A DNA stretch of 64,000 nt from positions 434,001 through 498,000 of the forward strand of contig NZ_NTLB01000005.1 in assembly GCF_002514725.1 (NCBI RefSeq). Reading direction: 5' to 3'. The notes beneath the pieces were generated by a model. The model ran no database searches. It saw only the letters and a list, made by a program, of their open reading frames with translations, and was not told where the DNA came from. Both the position numbers and the translations under genes were made by a program. The DNA is from Mangrovitalea sediminis (lineage in GTDB: Bacteria > Pseudomonadota > Gammaproteobacteria > Pseudomonadales > Oleiphilaceae). Each line of letters starts with the position of its first letter. Position 1 is the first letter of the stretch. This document shows, piece after piece, positions 54,015 to 63,206 of the stretch.

Positions 54015-54530
54015 GTGCCTCAGCAGCAACCCAATGACAACCTGATCCTGATCGGAATGCCCGGCGCCGGCAAGAGTACGATCGGCGTATTGTTGGCAAA
54101 ACGTCTTGGGCTGGGTTTCGTCGACACGGATGTACTGATCCAGACGCGGGAAGGACGCACACTGCAGGATATTGTGAATAGCGACGGGCCGGCCGCATTG
54201 CGGCAGATCGAAGAGCAGGTTCTTGCCGACCTCAAGGTAACGCGCACAGTCATCGCCACTGGCGGCAGCGCGGTTTACAGCGCCAAAGCCATGTCGGCGC
54301 TCGCAGAGAGCGGAATTATCGTCAATCTGCACGTTCCCCTGCCGGTCCTTGAGCAGCGGATCAGCAATCACGACACTCGCGGACTGGTACGACAGCCTGG
54401 GCAATCGATAGCCGACCTTTACCAGGAGCGCGTGCCCCTTTATGCCCGCTATGCGGACATTAGCATTGAGGTGGACAACGAGCGTCCGGATCAGGTCGTC
54501 GAGCAAATAGTAGGAGCCATTAGTCGATGA
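54015..54530 (+). CDS. aroK: Shikimate kinase-like P-loop kinase
   Basis: A 171-residue kinase resembling shikimate kinase: Walker A GMPGAGKST, substrate-binding FVDTDVLIQ, the VIATGG strand and a LID region (DTRGLV). It would phosphorylate shikimate in aromatic amino acid synthesis. The canonical third glycine of ATGGG is serine here (ATGGSAVYS), a variant I associate with a stand-alone subgroup, so the substrate is not certain. The start is a GTG at 54015 with AAGGAG six bases upstream. No aroB partner follows, which is also unusual for gammaproteobacterial aroK. Confidence 0.78.
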   Translation: MPQQQPNDNLILIGMPGAGKSTIGVLLAKRLGLGFVDTDVLIQTREGRTLQDIVNSDGPAALRQIEEQVLADLKVTRTVIATGGSAVYSAKAMSALAESGIIVNLHVPLPVLEQRISNHDTRGLVRQPGQSIADLYQERVPLYARYADISIEVDNERPDQVVEQIVGAISR

Positions 54531-54721
54531 AAGTTCCAGAATGAACGTTATCCTTGGGTCAACTTCTGCTCTTAATTGCTTCGAGATCAAAACCGCCACA
54601 CCCCATCGCTTTAAACCTCCCCCGTGCTATTTGGCACGCGAGCACATCCTCGGAAATGGCGGAAAGTCCCCTCACTCACTAATATTTACGTATATCCCTC
54701 GCAGCGGTCACAAATAATGAG

Positions 54722-56197
54722 ATGCTCAGTTTGAAGAAGAATGAGCCAGCTCCCTCTGTCAACCTGTGGTTACAGGAGTTACACAGTCTTATTGTTCACT
54801 ATTTCGATGACGTGGAAGGCTTCGCAGCAGCCTGCATAGAATCAGGGTTACGTATGCTCCGTCTATCGACAGGCATTGTCAGTCGAATAAAAACTGATGC
54901 ATATCACGTTGTCGAAGTGATCTCGCCCCTTGAGGGCCTTTCGCGGGGCAGTACATTTGAGTTGTCGAATACCTACTGCGCGGCGATTGTCGATGCAGGG
55001 CAAATGATCGCCTACCATGACGTTGGACAGTTACCGGAACTTGGCGATCACCCCGTCTACGTGAATATGGGACTCAGCGCCTATATTGGTGCGCCTATCC
55101 CGGTTGGAGGTTCTATCTACGGAACGCTGAACTTCAGCGACAAGAAACCCCGAGAACAGCCTTTCAGCGATGAAGAAAAGTATATTGTTGAATCGATGGC
55201 CGCATTGATAGGGCGTTTCATTGAGCGCCAAAAGAAGGACATCGCGCTAAAGGATGCTAAGCAGCTGGCAGAAAGCATCTTCCAAAACAGCATCGTGGGT
55301 AATGGCCTGGCCACGGCAGAAGGCACGATCATCGATGCCAACGACGCCCTAATCAGAACCCTCGAGTGCTCTAGGGAAGACATCATCGGGAAAACCGCCA
55401 GAGATTTCACTCACCCCGAAGACCAAAGCCTCACAGATGACGCTTATGCCCGACTTTTCGCTGGCGAAATTGATCACTTTTTCATCAACAAGCGCTATGT
55501 CAGCGGCCGGGGCCGGATCATCGAGGGTGAGATTGGTGTTTCACTGATCAAGGATCAGCAACAGAAACCCGCCTACCTGATTCTGCAGTTGATCGACCGC
55601 AGCAATGAACGTGCTGCCTACCGTGATCTTTTAGCGGCGAACGCCAGGCTCAACCAGCTGTCTCTACAAGATGGATTAACAGGCTTGCCAAATCGAAGAG
55701 CATTCGACGAGGAATTCGACAGGTCTCTCGCCGGTATCGCAGACACCAGTGGTGAAGTAACCCTCGTGCTGTTTGACATTGACCACTTCAAGAAGATTAA
55801 CGATCTGCATGGCCATCAGTCAGGTGATGACGTACTGATCAAATTGGCAGGCCTTGTTAAGGGCAGTCTGCGCTCATTCGATATGGCAGCGAGGGTTGGA
55901 GGTGAGGAATTTGCACTTATCTTGCCCGATACACCATTACAGAAGGCAAGACTCGTCGTTGAGAGACTACGTACCCGGATCGCCAACGCACGTTGGTCCG
56001 AACAAAAAGTAACCTGCAGCTTCGGCATCGCCAGTTTCAGCCAAAGGCTTTTTACCCCCAATGCGCTCTATAGCGCTGCGGACCAAGCCTTATACGACGC
56101 CAAAGCGGCTGGACGAAACCGCGTTCATTGCTACGAACAGCCCACACCTGACACTGAAAATACCAGCACTGCTCCCCCAAAACCCGATATTGACTGA
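54722..56197 (+). CDS. Soluble GAF-PAS-GGDEF diguanylate cyclase
   Basis: A 491-residue protein with an N-terminal GAF domain (about 20-165), a PAS domain (about 175-295) and a GGDEF domain (about 310-475). The active site is GGEEF at 393-397 and the RSFD just before it is an intact I-site, so it should synthesise c-di-GMP with feedback inhibition. No membrane segment. It stands alone between shikimate kinase and a lytic transglycosylase, apparently with its own promoter in the AT-richer 190 bases before it. Confidence 0.92.
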   Translation: MLSLKKNEPAPSVNLWLQELHSLIVHYFDDVEGFAAACIESGLRMLRLSTGIVSRIKTDAYHVVEVISPLEGLSRGSTFELSNTYCAAIVDAGQMIAYHDVGQLPELGDHPVYVNMGLSAYIGAPIPVGGSIYGTLNFSDKKPREQPFSDEEKYIVESMAALIGRFIERQKKDIALKDAKQLAESIFQNSIVGNGLATAEGTIIDANDALIRTLECSREDIIGKTARDFTHPEDQSLTDDAYARLFAGEIDHFFINKRYVSGRGRIIEGEIGVSLIKDQQQKPAYLILQLIDRSNERAAYRDLLAANARLNQLSLQDGLTGLPNRRAFDEEFDRSLAGIADTSGEVTLVLFDIDHFKKINDLHGHQSGDDVLIKLAGLVKGSLRSFDMAARVGGEEFALILPDTPLQKARLVVERLRTRIANARWSEQKVTCSFGIASFSQRLFTPNALYSAADQALYDAKAAGRNRVHCYEQPTPDTENTSTAPPKPDID

Positions 56198-56382
56198 TAA
56201 GCACTGGTTTCACTCATCATCTGGATATGACACCCCTCATTGATCTTCACCTCGCCGTCATAGACTGTTTCCCCGCCCACCGTGCATAGTAGACTCCTGT
56301 TAACGCGCCTGGGCCTTCTGATCCACGGTGCTCCCTCGGATACTCGTCGGCACCAGCGCCTGCGAAAGGATGTCACACCTTC

Positions 56383-57573
56383 ATGGGCATGACGCTCAAA
56401 ACCCGCATGCTATCCCTCTTACTGGCTGGCGTCCTTTGGCTACCGCTGTATGCCTGGTCGGAAGCGATACCGCCGCAGGCAACGCCTGCACCCAGCCCGA
56501 CGGACGACCAGGCGGCCGATGGCTGGACCACCGTTATTCGGAACACCCCCTATTGGCAAAGTCAGGGAATCTACAAAAACCTTCGGGTTATCCGCGCCTG
56601 GGTATTGCTCGGTAACGGTTACTGCAGTCAGCCTGATCGGCAGATCCTTTTCGACCGGCGTGGCCGCTTTCTCGGTTACATCGTCAATCAAGCCACCCCC
56701 GCCGAAACCCAGCAGCGGCTCAACCAGCTTCGTAAACAACTTGTCGACGAGAACAGGATTAAAACCTGGATTCCCGGTACGCTCGACAAGGTCGGTTACC
56801 CCTTTGCACTGGCCTGCGAACAACCCCACGTGGATATCGGCGCCTCCATCGACCGAATGACCGGCAACGACAAAAGCGATTTGCTCTGGGGCAGTTGGGA
56901 CGGTCTGACCATCGGCGCACCGGACGACGAAGTACCGCTTTACCAAGTCATCCAGCGCGTTTACCGCTACCGGGACGAAAACCTCGCCTACGCCTTCCCA
57001 GACAGTGTCCTTCACGATTTGCTCGGCCAGATAATGATCGAGAGCGGCGCTCGCAAACACGCCTTTTCCGCCGCCAATGCCAAGGGACTGATGCAATTAC
57101 GCCCGGAAGTACTCAATGACTGCCAGATTCCCCAAGCCTTTCGCCTGCACCGTATGGCCCAGATCGACTGTGCGCTGAAGCTCGTCGATCAAAACCATCG
57201 CAATCTGGCGCCGGTGTTCGATAAGCGATTTGGCACATTACCCAAAGCCAAGCGGGAAGACCTCTACAGCCTCCTATTGGTGATGGCTTATAACGTCGGC
57301 GTAGGCCGTATGGAGGAATTGCTCGACGATCCGGAGCTGGGCAAGCCCGCACGCTATTTCGCCGCGCACCCGGATCATTTCAGTGCCAACGATATTGCCC
57401 TGGGCATGCTTTACCATAACCTCGGCCGCAAAGACATCGGCTTCGCTGCCCTTTTCTACATGATCGATGTGCGCATTGCGGCCCACGAACTCTGTCGCCA
57501 ACTACCGGCGGCAGGCACACCCTGGTGTCCCGAAAACCGACAGGCAACGCCATCAAGCAGCAAAGTGCCATAA
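56383..57573 (+). CDS. Secreted lytic transglycosylase (SLT domain)
   Basis: A 396-residue exported protein with a signal peptide (MLSLLLAGVLWLPLYAWSEA). The first ~200 residues are of unknown fold. The C-terminal part is a goose-lysozyme/SLT-like domain with catalytic glutamate E220 (MIESGARKHAFSAANAKGLM) and the YNVGVGRMEELLDD segment. It should cleave peptidoglycan between MurNAc and GlcNAc. The start has AAGGA about 12 bases upstream; ATG at codon 3 is an alternative. Confidence 0.87.
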   Translation: MGMTLKTRMLSLLLAGVLWLPLYAWSEAIPPQATPAPSPTDDQAADGWTTVIRNTPYWQSQGIYKNLRVIRAWVLLGNGYCSQPDRQILFDRRGRFLGYIVNQATPAETQQRLNQLRKQLVDENRIKTWIPGTLDKVGYPFALACEQPHVDIGASIDRMTGNDKSDLLWGSWDGLTIGAPDDEVPLYQVIQRVYRYRDENLAYAFPDSVLHDLLGQIMIESGARKHAFSAANAKGLMQLRPEVLNDCQIPQAFRLHRMAQIDCALKLVDQNHRNLAPVFDKRFGTLPKAKREDLYSLLLVMAYNVGVGRMEELLDDPELGKPARYFAAHPDHFSANDIALGMLYHNLGRKDIGFAALFYMIDVRIAAHELCRQLPAAGTPWCPENRQATPSSSKVP

Positions 57574-57631
57574 TGACCTATCAGAGAGGGTAAACGGCGT
57601 TGCTCAACAGCCCAATTGACCGATAGAGCAG

Positions 57632-57754
57632 ATGAATTCACGAAAACTCGAGCGTATACTTGGCCGCCAGCAAATCCGCCTGGACGCGGCACGGCGGCAG
57701 ATGCCTGAAATTATCTCTATAAAGACGACCGCGAAAGGGCTCCTGTCAGCATGA
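57632..57754 (+). CDS. Possible short leader ORF overlapping the kup start
   Basis: A 40-codon frame too short for ordinary gene calling. It starts at an ATG at 57632 and its stop codon TGA overlaps the kup ATG (ATGA). The encoded peptide is basic and helix-prone (MNSRKLERILGRQQIRLDAA at its start). kup itself has only a weak ribosome binding site (AAGGG 11 bases away), so coupling through this frame is possible. Its own ribosome binding site is weak (GAGCAG). It could be chance. Confidence 0.3.
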   Translation: MNSRKLERILGRQQIRLDAARRQMPEIISIKTTAKGLLSA

Positions 57755-59673
57755 CCAGCGAATCAACCACGTTGGAAGCCGGTACTGGAAACACCCCTGA
57801 ATACGGGCGTCTCGCCCGACTTACCCTGGCAGCGCTGGGAGTGGTGTACGGCGATATCGGGACCAGTCCCCTTTATGCCGTCCGCGAATGTTTCTTCGGC
57901 TCTATCCCTCTCGACGTCAACCCCGACAATGTCCTGGGCGTACTGTCCCTGATCTGTTGGGCGTTGATTCTCGTCATTTCGGTGAAATACCTCCTCGTCG
58001 TCATGCGTGCCGACAACAACGGCGAAGGCGGGATTCTGGCGCTTCTGGCGCTGCTCGATCCCTGGCGGGGCAAACGCTCTAAACGTTTGAAAGCCACACT
58101 GATCATTCTGGGGGTTTTCGGTGCCGCCCTGCTGCTCGGTGATGGCATGATTACCCCCGCAATATCGGTGCTTAGCGCCGTCGAAGGGCTCAAGGTTGCG
58201 GCCCCAGCCACAGCAGATATGGTGATACCTGGCACCATCGGGATACTGGTCCTGCTTTTCTGGTTTCAGAAACACGGAACCGGTACCATCGGCACCCTGT
58301 TCGGTCCGATCATGATCGTATGGTTCCTGATCCTGGCGGCCCTGGGCATCGTCAGCATCAGCGCGGACCCCGGCGTCCTGCTCGCGATCAACCCCTGGGA
58401 AGCGGTTCGCTTCTTTCAGGACCATCCGAGCGCGGGCTTCTTCGTGCTCGGCGGTGTGTTCCTCGCCGTCACCGGCGGCGAGGCGCTTTATGCCGATATG
58501 GGGCATTTCGGCGGAAAGCCGATTCGACTCGCCTGGTTTGGCCTGGTGCTACCCGCCCTGCTGCTGAATTATTTCGGACAGGGAGCCTTTATCCTCCAGC
58601 ACCCTGACGATGTCGTCCATCCGTTTTATAACCTGGTACCCCATTGGGGCGTCTATCCCATGATCGGGCTGGCCACGGTGGTCACCGTTATCGCGTCCCA
58701 AGCGGTGATTTCCGGCACCTTTTCACTGGTCCGTCAGGCCATCCAGTTGCACCAGAGCCCGCCGCTCACCGTTATCCAAACCTCCTCGGAAGAAATTGGG
58801 CAGATTTATGTGCCGATTATGAATTGGTTGCTGCTGCTCGGCTCCGTATCCCTGGTCATCGGTTTTGGCTCATCCAGCAACTTGGCGGCCGCCTACGGGG
58901 TGGCCGTCAGTGCGACCATGGTCATTACCACGGTACTGGCCTATTTCGTCATGCGGGACAAATGGAAATGGCGGGCCTCTGTGGCCTATCTGGTCACTGG
59001 GCTATTCCTGATTGCCGATATCTCCTTCTTTTCGGCAAACTTGTTCAAGATTGCCGACGGCGGCTGGTTCCCCATCGCCGTCAGCAGTGCCGCCATGCTG
59101 ATGATGACCACTTGGTATAGCGGCCGCCGCCTTTACCACATGAAAGCCATCGCGCGTTCCATCCCCATCGACCTGTTCATCAATAGCATTCAACGTGACG
59201 GCCCGCCGCGAATCTCCGGCACAGGGGTCTTTCTCACCAGCCCCGGCAATAACGTATCGGGTGGTTTACTCCATCACCTCAAGCTCAATAAGGTGTTGCA
59301 CGAGAAGGTTATCCTGTTGACAGCCATCACGGAGGATATCCCCCGGGTGACGGCCGCAAACCGTCTGGAAATCGAGGAAATGCCCTGCGGCTTCTACCGC
59401 GTGTTCGTTCGTTATGGCTTTATGCAGAGCCCCAATATCCCGGTGGCCCTGAAATTCTGTGCCGATCAGGCCCTGATTCCGGACCTCGACCCGGAAACTG
59501 TCGCCTATTACGCCGATCGCGCGACGTTGGTCGCCACGACGGACAACAGTCGCATGTCCCTCTGGCGGAAGCGCCTGTACGGGTTCATGTCTCGCAACTC
59601 CCAGCGCGCCGTCGAGTATTACAAGCTGCCTCCAGGCAAATCGGTTGAACTGGGGATTCAGGTCGAATTCTAG
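57751..59673 (+). CDS. kup: Potassium/proton symporter Kup
   Basis: A 640-residue KUP/HAK/KT-family transporter with twelve membrane segments and a C-terminal cytoplasmic domain. The family signature GVVYGDIGTSPLYAVRE lies at about residues 30-46, and [17 protein letters not shown] follows. It imports potassium with protons, useful at low pH or low turgor. The length is normal (E. coli 622). It may be translationally coupled to a 40-codon frame just upstream and is followed by a terminator-like palindrome. Confidence 0.95.
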   Translation: MTSESTTLEAGTGNTPEYGRLARLTLAALGVVYGDIGTSPLYAVRECFFGSIPLDVNPDNVLGVLSLICWALILVISVKYLLVVMRADNNGEGGILALLALLDPWRGKRSKRLKATLIILGVFGAALLLGDGMITPAISVLSAVEGLKVAAPATADMVIPGTIGILVLLFWFQKHGTGTIGTLFGPIMIVWFLILAALGIVSISADPGVLLAINPWEAVRFFQDHPSAGFFVLGGVFLAVTGGEALYADMGHFGGKPIRLAWFGLVLPALLLNYFGQGAFILQHPDDVVHPFYNLVPHWGVYPMIGLATVVTVIASQAVISGTFSLVRQAIQLHQSPPLTVIQTSSEEIGQIYVPIMNWLLLLGSVSLVIGFGSSSNLAAAYGVAVSATMVITTVLAYFVMRDKWKWRASVAYLVTGLFLIADISFFSANLFKIADGGWFPIAVSSAAMLMMTTWYSGRRLYHMKAIARSIPIDLFINSIQRDGPPRISGTGVFLTSPGNNVSGGLLHHLKLNKVLHEKVILLTAITEDIPRVTAANRLEIEEMPCGFYRVFVRYGFMQSPNIPVALKFCADQALIPDLDPETVAYYADRATLVATTDNSRMSLWRKRLYGFMSRNSQRAVEYYKLPPGKSVELGIQVEF

Positions 59674-59741
59674 AATTTCGTAAGTCCTTAATCCAAATCA
59701 AATACAGGCGGATACGAATCGGTTTAAATAAAGGGCAACGT

Positions 59742-59766
59742 AGAGGCGTCGATCGACGCCTCTTTG
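59742..59766 (+). terminator. Terminator-like palindrome after kup
   Basis: AGAGGCGTCGA / TCGACGCCTCT form a perfect 22-base palindrome (59742-59763), which can fold with a minimal loop and is followed by TTG. The T-tract is short, so the activity is uncertain. Confidence 0.5.
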
Positions 59767-59816
59767 CAAGGATGCCGGCGCAGACCGGTACTGGATAGTT
59801 GCCTGGAGATGTCTTC

Positions 59817-60818
59817 ATGTCGACCCGTTCGCCCGGCTCGGACAGCCCGCCCACGGAAGAGCGCAAGGCGCGCCACGAGCCGTCGCCGCCCCACCCGCAT
59901 CACCGGCACGAGCCGCTACCCTGGCAAACCCCCAAATCGCTTGAAGAGGACCCGGACGCTCCGGCCCGCATCCAGAGCATCCTGCAAAGCAACACCTACC
60001 TGCAGGGCGATGAAGACGTCGCCTTCCTGAACCGTTACGACACTCGTGGCGTCCGTCTTCAGATCGACTACCTGAAACCCGAGCTTCTCCTGCGCGAACG
60101 CGGGATATCGCATACGATTGTGGTATTTGGTAGTACTCGTATCCCGGAGCCGCAGGCAGCCAGGCATAAGGTCGAGAGCTTGCGTCAGGCCCTTTCGGCC
60201 ACACCTGACGATGTCAACTTGCACCGGCACCTGGCTGTCGCCGAACGCATTCTGGCTAAAAGTCGCTACTATGATGTCGCCCGCGACTTTGCCCGAATGG
60301 TATCCGAAAGCGATCACTGCAAGGGTGCACAACATGCCGTAGTCATGACTGGCGGCGGCCCCGGCATCATGGAAGCCGCCAATCGGGGAGCTTTTGACGC
60401 AGACGCCCAAACCATCGGCCTGAACATCACGTTGCCGCACGAGCAATACCCCAACCCTTACATCACTCCGGATCTGTGTTTCCGTTTTCATTATTTTGCG
60501 GTGCGCAAGCTGCACTTCCTGCTGCGCGCCAGGGCATTGGTCGCTTTTCCTGGCGGCTATGGTACGTTCGACGAGTTATTCGAAACCCTCACACTGGTAC
60601 AAACACGCAAGATCAAACCCCTGCCCATTGTCCTGGTTGGGCGGGAATTTTGGGAACGCGCCGTCGATATCGATTTCCTGATCGAGGAAGGCGTTATCGA
60701 TCCGGAAGACGGCGACCTGTTCTGGTACGCGGAAACAGCCGAAGACATCTGGAGCGGGATTCAACGCTGGTACGAGGCCTGCGGGGACCCGCTGTTTACC
60801 CCAGGTTCCACCCAGTAA
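59817..60818 (+). CDS. LOG-family (lysine decarboxylase-like) Rossmann-fold protein, long form
   Basis: A 333-residue protein whose C-terminal half is a LOG/TIGR00730-type fold. It has the nucleotide-binding GGGPGIMEAANRGA and the catalytic PGGYGTFDELFE (P245-E256). LOG proteins hydrolyse cytokinin or AMP-type nucleotides to free base and ribose-phosphate; the role in bacteria outside plants is unclear. The N-terminal ~75 residues are proline- and histidine-rich and probably disordered. The start at 59817 has TGGAG eight bases upstream. It lies 67 bases before the beta-CASP hydrolase on the same strand. Confidence 0.88.
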   Translation: MSTRSPGSDSPPTEERKARHEPSPPHPHHRHEPLPWQTPKSLEEDPDAPARIQSILQSNTYLQGDEDVAFLNRYDTRGVRLQIDYLKPELLLRERGISHTIVVFGSTRIPEPQAARHKVESLRQALSATPDDVNLHRHLAVAERILAKSRYYDVARDFARMVSESDHCKGAQHAVVMTGGGPGIMEAANRGAFDADAQTIGLNITLPHEQYPNPYITPDLCFRFHYFAVRKLHFLLRARALVAFPGGYGTFDELFETLTLVQTRKIKPLPIVLVGREFWERAVDIDFLIEEGVIDPEDGDLFWYAETAEDIWSGIQRWYEACGDPLFTPGSTQ

Positions 60819-60885
60819 CCATACCCAGACGATACCCAATAACAACGGCGGCTCCGGCCGACGACTCGGTAATCAAGGAGTTACG

Positions 60886-62283
60886 ATGAAAATTTCCTTT
60901 CATGGTGCGGATCGCGGCGTCACAGGATCTTGCCACCTTGTCGAATGTGGCGGCGTGCGCATCCTCATCGACTGCGGCATGTATCAGGGTGGCCGCGAAC
61001 TCGATGAAGAAAACGCCGAACCCTTTGGTTTTGATCCCAAGGATATCGACTACCTGCTACTCACCCATGCTCACCTGGACCATTGCGGACGTATTCCGCT
61101 GCTGGCCAGCCGGGGGTTTCGGGGTGAGATCATCACCACATCAGCATCCCGCGAACTCGCGCGGCTGGTCATGCTCGACGCCGCTCACCTGCAGGAGGAA
61201 GAGGCCGATTGGCGTAAGCGTAAATCCGCCCGTCACGGCCATTCCCGCGCACACGACGGCGACGAACCGCTCTACACCGTGCTGGACGCGCTGAATAGCC
61301 TCGAGTACTTTGGCCGCACCGCAAGCTACAACAAAACGATCGAACTCAGCTCGGGAATTCGCGCCACCTTTCTCGATGCGGGACATATCCTGGGGTCGGC
61401 AAGTATCCTGTTAGAGCTGCGCGAAGGAGAAAAACAGCGGCGAGTCCTGTTTTCCGGCGATATCGGCAATGCGGGCCGCCCTATCCTCCGCGATCCGGTC
61501 GTACCTGGCGACATCGATGTCGTGGTGATGGAAACCACCTACGGCGACCGCTCGCACAAGGAAATGGCGCCGACGGTCGATGAGTTCTACAGCGCCATCC
61601 GCGACACCTTCCAGCGCGGCGGCAACGTCATCATTCCGACCTTTGCCCTCGAACGTGCCCAGGAGCTGCTGTACTACCTCCGGGAAGGCGTCGAAAACGG
61701 GCAATTGGCCGGTGCGACACAGGTCTTCCTGGATTCGCCGATGGCCATTTCCGCCACCCGTATCTTCCAGCACCATCCGGAGTGTTATGACGAAGAAGCC
61801 TGCGCCATGTTCCAGGAAGGAAAGGATCCCTTCCAACTGCCGGGCCTGCATTTCACTCAGGAAACCGCCCAATCGATGGCTCTCAACCGTATCGGCGGCG
61901 GTGCAATCATCATGGCGGGTTCCGGCATGTGTACCGGTGGACGCGTTCGACACCACCTCAAACACAACCTCTGGCGCAAGGATTCCAGTGTAATCTTCGT
62001 CGGGTTCGCCGCTCATCACACGCTGGCTCGTCGCATCATCGATGGCGCCAACGAGGTCCGGATTTTCGGCGAAACCATCCCTGTCCGCGCCAGCATCTAT
62101 ACCATCAACGGCTTCTCGGCGCATGCGGATCAAAAGGAGCTGCTGGCCTGGCACCGTCGCACCGGAAAGCCCGAGCGGACCATACTGGTCCATGGCGACG
62201 AGGAGGCCATGCAACACTTCGGTAGCCTGCTGAGTAATACGATCGTGGATATGCCCGAGCGAGGACGCGTTATAGAGCTCTAA
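60886..62283 (+). CDS. Beta-CASP metallo-hydrolase (RNase-type MBL fold)
   Basis: A 465-residue protein combining a metallo-beta-lactamase core (HAHLDH at 61-66, further ligands in LDAGHILGSA and FSGDIGNAG) with a beta-CASP domain and a C-terminal RMMBL segment (INGFSAHADQKELLAW, LVHGDEEA). Proteins of this architecture are RNases of the CPSF73/TTHA0252 type. The start has an AAGGAG-like site seven bases upstream (CAAGGAGTTACG). It follows the LOG gene closely and is followed by an 18-bp inverted repeat. Confidence 0.92.
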   Translation: MKISFHGADRGVTGSCHLVECGGVRILIDCGMYQGGRELDEENAEPFGFDPKDIDYLLLTHAHLDHCGRIPLLASRGFRGEIITTSASRELARLVMLDAAHLQEEEADWRKRKSARHGHSRAHDGDEPLYTVLDALNSLEYFGRTASYNKTIELSSGIRATFLDAGHILGSASILLELREGEKQRRVLFSGDIGNAGRPILRDPVVPGDIDVVVMETTYGDRSHKEMAPTVDEFYSAIRDTFQRGGNVIIPTFALERAQELLYYLREGVENGQLAGATQVFLDSPMAISATRIFQHHPECYDEEACAMFQEGKDPFQLPGLHFTQETAQSMALNRIGGGAIIMAGSGMCTGGRVRHHLKHNLWRKDSSVIFVGFAAHHTLARRIIDGANEVRIFGETIPVRASIYTINGFSAHADQKELLAWHRRTGKPERTILVHGDEEAMQHFGSLLSNTIVDMPERGRVIEL

Positions 62284-62301
62284 GCGCTGGTGGAGTGCGA
62301 T

Positions 62302-62343
62302 AATCACACAGGTGCCGCTGCAGAAAGCGGCACCTGTGTGATT
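62302..62343. repeat. Perfect 18-base inverted repeat between beta-CASP gene and marC
   Basis: Arms 62302-62319 and 62326-62343 (core CACACAGGTGCCGCT) pair perfectly around the 6-base loop GCAGAA. There is no T-tract on either strand, so it is not a textbook rho-independent terminator, though it starts 18 bases after the stop codon and could end or protect the transcript. Confidence 0.85.
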
Positions 62344-62555
62344 GGGTGGATCGCGATCCAGTCTCAAGTTTTACGGGCATAGGACTAGACCTGTCTTCGG
62401 TGGCACAATGGGCACCATGGCATCGAACATCCCGCGCTTGCCATGACTGGCAACCCGCCAATCTCTACGAGTATGCCACCTATGATCCGGACGAACCGTC
62501 GCCAACCCCAGAAACAGCCGTCCGGCCCAAAAAAACGAGAAGGAACTACTCTGCC

Positions 62556-63188
62556 ATGACCGGCTTGAGCGAGTATGTGCACATCCTCACCGCGCTGTTC
62601 GTTATCGTAAACCCTATCGGCGCCATCCCACTCTTCATCACCTTCACGCGAGAGCAGAGTCCATCGGAAAGATTGGTCACGGCCAAGCAGACAGCTATTG
62701 CCGTCGCCGTCGTCTTGGTGGTGACACTCTTCATCGGTGAGCCGTTACTGCATTTCTTTGGTATCGGGCTCCCCTCATTCCGGGTCGGCGGCGGGATATT
62801 GATACTGCTGATGGCGATTTCAATGCTGCACGCCCGCCAGGGCGGCGCCCGCAACACCCTGCAGGAAGTCGTGGAAGCCGAGGACAAGGAAAACGTTGCG
62901 GTGGTGCCCTTGGCCATCCCCATGCTGGCTGGGCCGGGTGCGATCAGCACGACCATCATCTACGCACATCGGGTGAACACCGTCTGGGGCTATGTCGTGC
63001 TTCTGGGCATCGTGCTGGTGGTGGCATTCGGCGTCATGGCGGCACTACGCCTGGCAGACCCGATTTCCAAGCGTCTGGGTCGGACCGGGATCAACATCGC
63101 AACACGCATTATGGGCTTGATCCTTGCCGCCATCTCCATCGAGTTCATTGCTGGTGGCCTGCTACAACTGTTTCCACACCTTGCCTGA
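62556..63188 (+). CDS. MarC-family integral membrane protein
   Basis: A 210-residue protein with six membrane segments of the MarC/YhgN/YchE family: LFVIVNPIGAIPLFITFT in the first segment pair and AIPMLAGPGAISTTIIY in the middle. The function of the family is not established; early reports of a role in multiple antibiotic resistance were not upheld. The start at 62556 has AAGGA 11 bases upstream; the frame is open upstream to 62346 but reads as non-coding. Convergent with the phosphorylase gene 18 bases away. Confidence 0.88.
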   Translation: MTGLSEYVHILTALFVIVNPIGAIPLFITFTREQSPSERLVTAKQTAIAVAVVLVVTLFIGEPLLHFFGIGLPSFRVGGGILILLMAISMLHARQGGARNTLQEVVEAEDKENVAVVPLAIPMLAGPGAISTTIIYAHRVNTVWGYVVLLGIVLVVAFGVMAALRLADPISKRLGRTGINIATRIMGLILAAISIEFIAGGLLQLFPHLA

Positions 63189-63206
63189 CCAGGGCTCACC
63201 CGTTCG

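Noticed and set aside
62346-62555. In-frame 70-codon extension of the MarC-family gene
   Set aside because: It is hydrophilic, has no ribosome binding site and is absent from the usual six-segment MarC layout.
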